Below the pieces are notes generated by a model. The model was not told the origin of the DNA, did not search any database, and saw only the letters and a list, made by a program, of their open reading frames with translations. The translations under genes were made by a program, and so were the position numbers. DNA of 14,500 nucleotides, from the NCBI GenBank assembly GCA_905221605.1, contig CAJNDS010000446.1, positions 231,501-246,000 of the forward strand, given 5' to 3'. Position 1 is the stretch's first letter. The number at the start of each line of letters is the position of its first letter. This DNA comes from Symbiodinium natans (taxonomy: Eukaryota; Sar; Dinophyceae; Suessiales; Symbiodiniaceae). Of the stretch, positions 11,779 through 14,500 are shown piece by piece.

Positions 11779-12020
11779 GTTTCACTCTTCGCGCCAAACT
11801 CCTGGTTCTGTGTCTCTGCCGGTAGCCATATCTACTTCGCCATCTTTGCATGCTTGGAGGTTCATGGGTACTTTTGTAAGTACCCCAAGCAGGGTTAGAA
11901 GGGTAGTTACCCTACTCAGAACCCTACATATAGCTACCCATGAGCCTCCACGTAGGCAGCCTGGCTTTGATTGAGTCGGAGCTTGTAGCTGCAATGCTTT
12001 GGACGTCGCAGAGCATGAGG
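11779..12020 (+). CDS. Two candidate exons joined across element A3
   Basis: Exon 11779-11851 follows AGGTGTTTTCAG and reads VSLFAPNSWFCVSAGSHIYF then AIFA, phase 1, with GC as donor (CAT/GCTTGG). Exon 11956-12020 begins after CACGTAG and reads SLALIESELVAAMLWTSQSM then R, ending AGG/GTTTAGGG at a telomere array. Removing 11852-11955 leaves 46 clean codons; the joint codon is TGC. Using GT at 11860 instead breaks the frame. Hydrophobic IYFAIFACSLAL across the joint could be a membrane segment. An ATG frame at 11747 is a shadow. Confidence 0.5.
11852..11955. mobile_element. Family A element, copy A3
   Basis: GCTTGGAGGTTCATGGGTAC on the left pairs with TACCCATGAGCCTCCACGTA on the right over about 20 bp with few mismatches. 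Interior AAGTACCCC, AGGGTAGTTACCC as in other copies. GC at the left and AG at the right termini. Confidence 0.8.
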
Positions 12021-12105
12021 GTTTAGGGTTTAGGGTTTAGGGTTTAGGGTTTAGGGTTTAGGGTTTAGGGTTTAGGGGTTAACGGTTTAGGGGTTAACGG
12101 TTTAG
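12021..12105 (+). repeat. TTTAGGG array ending in a duplicated GGGGTTAACGG
   Basis: Eight canonical units, then GGGGTTAACGGTTTA twice in tandem, then TTTAG, which can serve as acceptor. Confidence 0.95.
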
Positions 12106-12198
12106 GTTTAAGTTCTGCTGCGAGTGCGACGCATTTTCCATGGCGCAACTTCTCTTCTGCGAAGCAGTGGAAACGCACTCCGCAATGTGCGTTCGCAA
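12106..12198 (+). CDS. Candidate Cys-rich exon
   Basis: After ACGGTTTAG the frame reads FKFCCECDAFSMAQLLFCEA then VETHSAMCVRK; TGA follows at 12200, but CGCAA/GTGAGG at 12199 is a strong donor and would end it in phase 2. ATG at 12150 in TTCCATGG is a good initiation context (20 codons downstream). Five Cys in about 30 residues. No family recognised. Confidence 0.45.
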
Positions 12199-12202
12199 GT
12201 GA

Positions 12203-12303
12203 GGCGGCAACGGCAACTGAAAGGTGTCATAGTATACTGGTTCTTCGTAGGGATTTTGTAGCCTCAGGGTCCTCTGAGTGAATGTTCAGGGTTTAGGGCT
12301 TAG
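12203..12303. other. Intergenic or intronic, nothing recognised
   Basis: AT-balanced sequence with TCATAGTATACTGG and, from 12286, GGGTTTAGGGCTTAG. Confidence 0.4.
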
Positions 12304-12461
12304 GGCCGTACTTTCCCCCAAAATCCTTGCGAAGAACTCGTCAGGCTGTATGGCATGAGCTTTGCACTTTGTTTCGCCCAAAACCCAGACAACAAGTGGT
12401 AGGGTTGAGGGGTTTAGGGTTATATACGCGTGAAATAAGGAAACTGGGCAGACGCTTGAAG
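12304..12461 (+). CDS. Candidate exon containing in-frame telomere-like codons
   Basis: Entered after GGGCTTAG. Reads YFPPKSLRRTRQAVWHELCT then LFRPKPRQQ, VVGLRGLGL from GTAGGGTTGAGGGGTTTAGGG, and YTREIRKLGRRLK, ending GAAG/GTACGG, a good donor. The middle section is telomere-like but stays in frame; it could be a small intron from GTGGTA (12396) or a heptad insertion that has become coding. Strongly basic. No family recognised. Confidence 0.45.
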
Positions 12462-12592
12462 GTACGGTTGGCATTCAGGTTTCCTAGTTCGGCCCTTTCA
12501 TCTTGCAACTTCTTTTGAAACCCTAGGTCGATAGGCTAGACCCTAAGCCTTGAAACTCTGAACCTTGTAAGCTGAACAATTTTAAACCCCAA

Positions 12593-12692
12593 TTGGTACC
12601 CTTTTGCCCTGTTTTCGCTTCTTTGCTTCCTTTTTAAGTAACCAACCCCCAAAAAGGCGCCCTTATTTCAATATGGTTACTGGGCTACCAAG
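12593..12692. mobile_element. Family B element, copy B4, left end deleted
   Basis: Starts TTGGTACCC where others have TTGGTAGCCCAGTGGTACCC: 11 bases between two GGTA words are missing. The rest matches (CCTGTTTTCGC, AAAAAGGCGCCC, ATGGTTACTGGGCTACCAAG). Confidence 0.8.
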
Positions 12693-12699
12693 ATGTCCC

Positions 12700-12935
12700 C
12701 AAACCCTGAGCTTTAAAACCAGCCCTGAACCCTCTCGGCCCCAAGCCCGCAGCTCTAAAACCTAGAGCCACAAACCCTAAAAACCCTAAATCCTAAACAC
12801 CCACCCCCAAACGAAGCCTAGACAAAGTCCCGAAGAAAATCCTTAAGAAAATCCCTAAACATCCCTACACAGAAAGCTCAAAAACCCAAAATCTTAAAGC
12901 AAATCCCGAACTACCCTTGAAAAAAATGATCTCTC
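12700..12935 (-). repeat. Highly degenerate CCCTAAA-like DNA
   Basis: Words such as CCCTGAACCC, AACCCTAAAAACCC and AATCCCTAAAC decay into A-rich sequence. No frame with coding texture; ends in the T/C-rich tract before the acceptor at 12948. Confidence 0.6.
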
Positions 12936-12948
12936 TTCAGCTCCTTAG

Positions 12949-13018
12949 CTTGGCAAGGAGGTGCGGGTGATAACCGACGTGAGCGCGGCCAAGGCCGGGG
13001 TCTATCCGCGCTGTACCT
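12949..13018 (+). CDS. Candidate exon before element A4
   Basis: The acceptor TCTCTCTTCAGCTCCTTAG has a good tract. Reads LGKEVRVITDVSAAKAGVYP then RCT, with almost all codons ending in G or C. It ends ACC T/GCTTGG, the same GC donor, phase and context as at A3. GT at 13027 (GAG/GTTTAC, phase 0) is the alternative. I could not find a convincing partner exon beyond A4. No family recognised. Confidence 0.5.
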
Positions 13019-13164
13019 GCTTGGAGGTTTACGGTTTAGGGTTTAGGGATACTTAATTATTAGCCAGTTATAACTGTACTTCTCACCCACTCATATAAGC
13101 CCATTTAAGTACCTTATATGGTTACAAGTGAAAAGTACAGTTATAAGTACCTGGCTCCTTGTGA
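13019..13164. mobile_element. Family A element, copy A4, with two telomere heptads
   Basis: Left GCTTGGAGGTTTACGG, right AGTACCTGGCTCCTTGTGAG (diverged from CCTCCAAGTAG). Exactly two TTTAGGG units (13035-13048) lie between TTTACGG and ATACTT, where A3 reads TTCATGG then GTACTT. The interior AGTTATAACTGTACTT and AAGTACAGTTATAAGT arms pair. Confidence 0.75.
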
Positions 13165-13176
13165 GGGAACGTTATA

Positions 13177-13371
13177 GGGTTTCAGGGTTTAAGGGTTTGG
13201 GGGTTTAGGGTTTGGGTTTCGGGTGTAAGGGTCTCGGTTTAGGGGTTTAGAGTGTGGGGTTTAGGGTTTCGGGTTTGGGGTTTAGAGTTTGGGGTTTAGG
13301 GTTTGGGGTTTCGCGTTTGGGTTTAGAGTTTGGCTTAGGCTTTACGGGTTTGGGCTTTAATTAGGGTGTAG
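13177..13371 (+). repeat. Long degenerate TTTAGGG/TTTGGGG tract
   Basis: About 27 heptad-length words, mostly TTTGGGG, TTTAGAG, TTTCGGG; few are canonical. Looks older than the clean arrays nearby. Confidence 0.88.
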
Positions 13372-13471
13372 GGTGCAAAGATTCATAGTGTTTCTTCAGA
13401 AAAGATATAGTATCCCTTATCTTGGCAGCTTCATTTTCTCTCCTTGTTTTAAAGCTTTGAGCTGGTCTTGA
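13372..13471 (+). CDS. Candidate exon
   Basis: After GGGTGTAG the frame reads VQRFIVFLQKRYSIPYLGSF then IFSPCFKALSWS and TGA at 13469. Aromatic-rich; codon texture is less GC-biased than elsewhere. GAGCTG/GTCTTG could be a donor. Confidence 0.35.
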
Positions 13472-13501
13472 CCCCTGGATCAGGGTTGCGGGTGTAGGGT
13501 T

Positions 13502-13620
13502 GTTTAGCTTAGGGTTTAGGGTTTAGGGTTTAGGGTTTAGGGTTTAGGGTTTAGGGTTTAGGGTTTAGGGTTTAGGGTTTAGGGTTTAGGGTTTAGGGTT
13601 TAGGGTTTAGGGTTCAGGGT
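13502..13620 (+). repeat. Long TTTAGGG array, about 16 units
   Basis: Near-perfect units, with CTTAGGG at the left edge and TTCAGGG at the right. Confidence 0.97.
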
Positions 13621-13664
13621 TGGATCAGGGTTTGGCAAGGGTTGATGCAGTCCAGAGTGCTTAG

Positions 13665-13962
13665 ACTAGGCAATTGAGGGGTTTACTTCCTACATCGCCT
13701 GGCGGAATAAGGCGATGGGGTTCACAGGCTACATACGGCCTTGAGACACCCATCCTCAGAACTCCACAGGTTAGGCTAAACCCTAAACCCTAAACCCTAA
13801 ACCCTAAACCCTAAACCCTAAACCCTAAACCCTAAACGGGGGGCTTCGGCTGTAGGGCCAGAGGTTGCCACATGGGCAGCCAATCTCACCTTCACCGACC
13901 TCACCAAGATCGCGTCCATCTTGAAGGGGACCAAGTCGGTGCCACCAAGAAGGATGGGATGA
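13665..13962 (+). CDS. Two candidate exons joined across a heptad intron
   Basis: Exon 13665-13769 follows GAGTGCTTAG and reads TRQLRGLLPTSPGGIRRWGS then QATYGLETPILRTPQ, phase 0, donor CACAG/GTTAGG. Exon 13864-13962 starts after GGCCAGAG and reads VATWAANLTFTDLTKIASIL then KGTKSVPPRRMG and TGA. Removing 13770-13863, which holds nine CCCTAAA units, keeps phase 0. The last residues may be wrong because two other frames take over coding texture downstream (see 13925-14167). No family recognised. Confidence 0.5.
13775..13837 (-). repeat. (CCCTAAA) array, 9 units
   Basis: Perfect units within the intron proposed above. Confidence 0.97.
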
Positions 13963-14167
13963 TTGTCACCCTCAGACACAATGTGCGATATTGGGTTGCG
14001 CACACCCTGACCATCCTTTCACGCACCGCTGGGACAATGCTCTGGATGTGTTCGCCCAGAGCGTTTTTTCTGACTCCAAGGTGCGCAGCGCACTTGCTTT
14101 CCAACAGCTTCGAAGAGTTCCAGAGGCTCTTCTAAACACCTCCACGGTCCCGATCTTTCGGGTTTGA
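13925..14167 (+). CDS. Overlapping open frames, end of same gene or decayed copy
   Basis: Three frames share this stretch. The frame of the exon above stops at 13962. A second (ATG 13872) reads GATKKDGMIVTLRHNVRYWV then AHTLT with coding texture up to about 14005. A third, open 13925-14164, reads HPFTHRWDNALDVFAQSVFS then DSKVRSALAFQQLRRVPEAL and LNTSTVPIFRV before TGA, the most protein-like part. The hand-over from frame to frame suggests small introns, indels in a decaying gene, or assembly errors. No ATG starts the third frame. No family recognised. Confidence 0.45.
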   Translation, partial: RGPSRCHQEGWDDCHPQTQCAILGCAHPDHPFTHRWDNALDVFAQSVFSDSKVRSALAFQQLRRVPEALLNTSTVPIFRV

Positions 14168-14179
14168 AGATTAAGGACC

Positions 14180-14236
14180 CTAACCCTACACCCTAAACCC
14201 TAAACCCGAAACCCTTTAAACCCTAAACCCTAGACG
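14180..14236 (-). repeat. (CCCTAAA) array, degenerate
   Basis: About seven units with CCCTACA and CCCTTTAAA variants, 13 bp after the TGA above. Confidence 0.9.
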
Positions 14237-14308
14237 AGGGGGGCTAGGGGGGGTTGGAGGTTCGGGGTAATAGGGTGGATCCTTGCAGGGTGTATGATAC
14301 GTATGCAG
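14237..14308. other. G-rich spacer
   Basis: GGGGGGCTAGGGGGGG and GGGGTAATAGGG words, with CTTGCAG at 14282-14288. No frame recognised. Confidence 0.4.
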
Positions 14309-14398
14309 GGCCAGAAGTACCCTACATGAGGCTGCAACAATCGGAACTGTAGTTGCCCACTTCTATCCCGACTTAGAAGTACCCATGATTCCAAGTAG
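14309..14398. mobile_element. Family A element, copy A5, left end lost
   Basis: Right end GTACCCATGATTCCAAGTAG corresponds to the A3 left arm read backwards (CTTGGAGGTTCATGGGTAC). GAAGTACCC and CCACTTCTA match family interior. No left terminal repeat was found, so it is truncated or diverged. Confidence 0.55.
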
Positions 14399-14415
14399 AC
14401 CCGGGCTCAAATAGC

Positions 14416-14500
14416 CTAAGCCCTAAGCCCTGGCTAAGCCCTAAACCCTGAAAAAACCCTTAAAAAAACCCTAAAAACCCTTAAAAACTCTAAAAACCCT
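14416..14500 (-). repeat. Degenerate A-rich CCCTAAA repeat at window end
   Basis: CCCTAAGCCC words pass into CCCTTAAAAAAACCCTAAAAA, with the A run expanded from 3 to 7 bases. Confidence 0.8.

Noticed and set aside
13901-14104. Minus-strand frame of 67 codons
   Set aside because: Antisense shadow of the plus-strand frames at 13872-14167.
1-14500. Dinoflagellate spliced leader, tRNA, rRNA or snRNA genes
   Set aside because: No match to the leader (I looked for TTTTGGCTCAAG), and no tRNA-like cloverleaf or rRNA core sequence seen by eye on either strand; a covariance-model search would be needed to exclude small RNAs.
1-14500. TAG reassigned as a sense codon
   Set aside because: In-frame TAGs at 3485 and 3921 suggested it, but most TAGs sit where TAG is also a plausible splice acceptor, so splicing explains them without a code change.

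Overview
The window looks like nuclear DNA of an intron-rich eukaryote. There are no operons, no ribosome-binding sites and no long ORFs. About forty short arrays of the TTTAGGG heptad (plant/alga/dinoflagellate type telomere repeat) are spread through it in both orientations. A dinoflagellate (Symbiodinium-like) is my best guess, because degenerate telomere-like repeats that translate as LNPKP or GFRV, an inverted-repeat element like the one at 2648-2750, and GC-AG introns all fit my memory of such genomes. Large green algae with TTTAGGG telomeres remain possible. No dinoflagellate spliced leader was seen.

Layout. Between the arrays lie short islands (40-270 bp, one of 715 bp) with a different texture: G/C-ending codons, one open frame, and GT or GC donors and AG acceptors at the edges. 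Nearly all the convincing ones read on the + strand, and most lack an ATG. I read them as exons. Introns are (a) heptad arrays and (b) short elements with terminal inverted repeats. The best model is a seven-exon gene at 6794-9386 (409 codons). Its third exon encodes a tandemly duplicated 41-residue unit and a basic then acidic tail. Other pairs of exons join in frame when an inverted-repeat element is removed: 2586-2868, 4148-4440, 6317-6600, 11256-11523 and 11779-12020. I recognised no known protein family.

The most interesting content is the relation between three layers: exons, small inverted-repeat elements of at least five families (A-E) that carry splice sites at or near their termini and so behave like introners, and telomere heptads. 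Heptads are inserted in whole or near-whole units inside three of these elements, and they supply donors (G/GTTTAGGG) and acceptors (GGGTTTAG/G) at several exon edges. All splice calls are by eye, with a free choice among nearby sites; transcript data would decide them.
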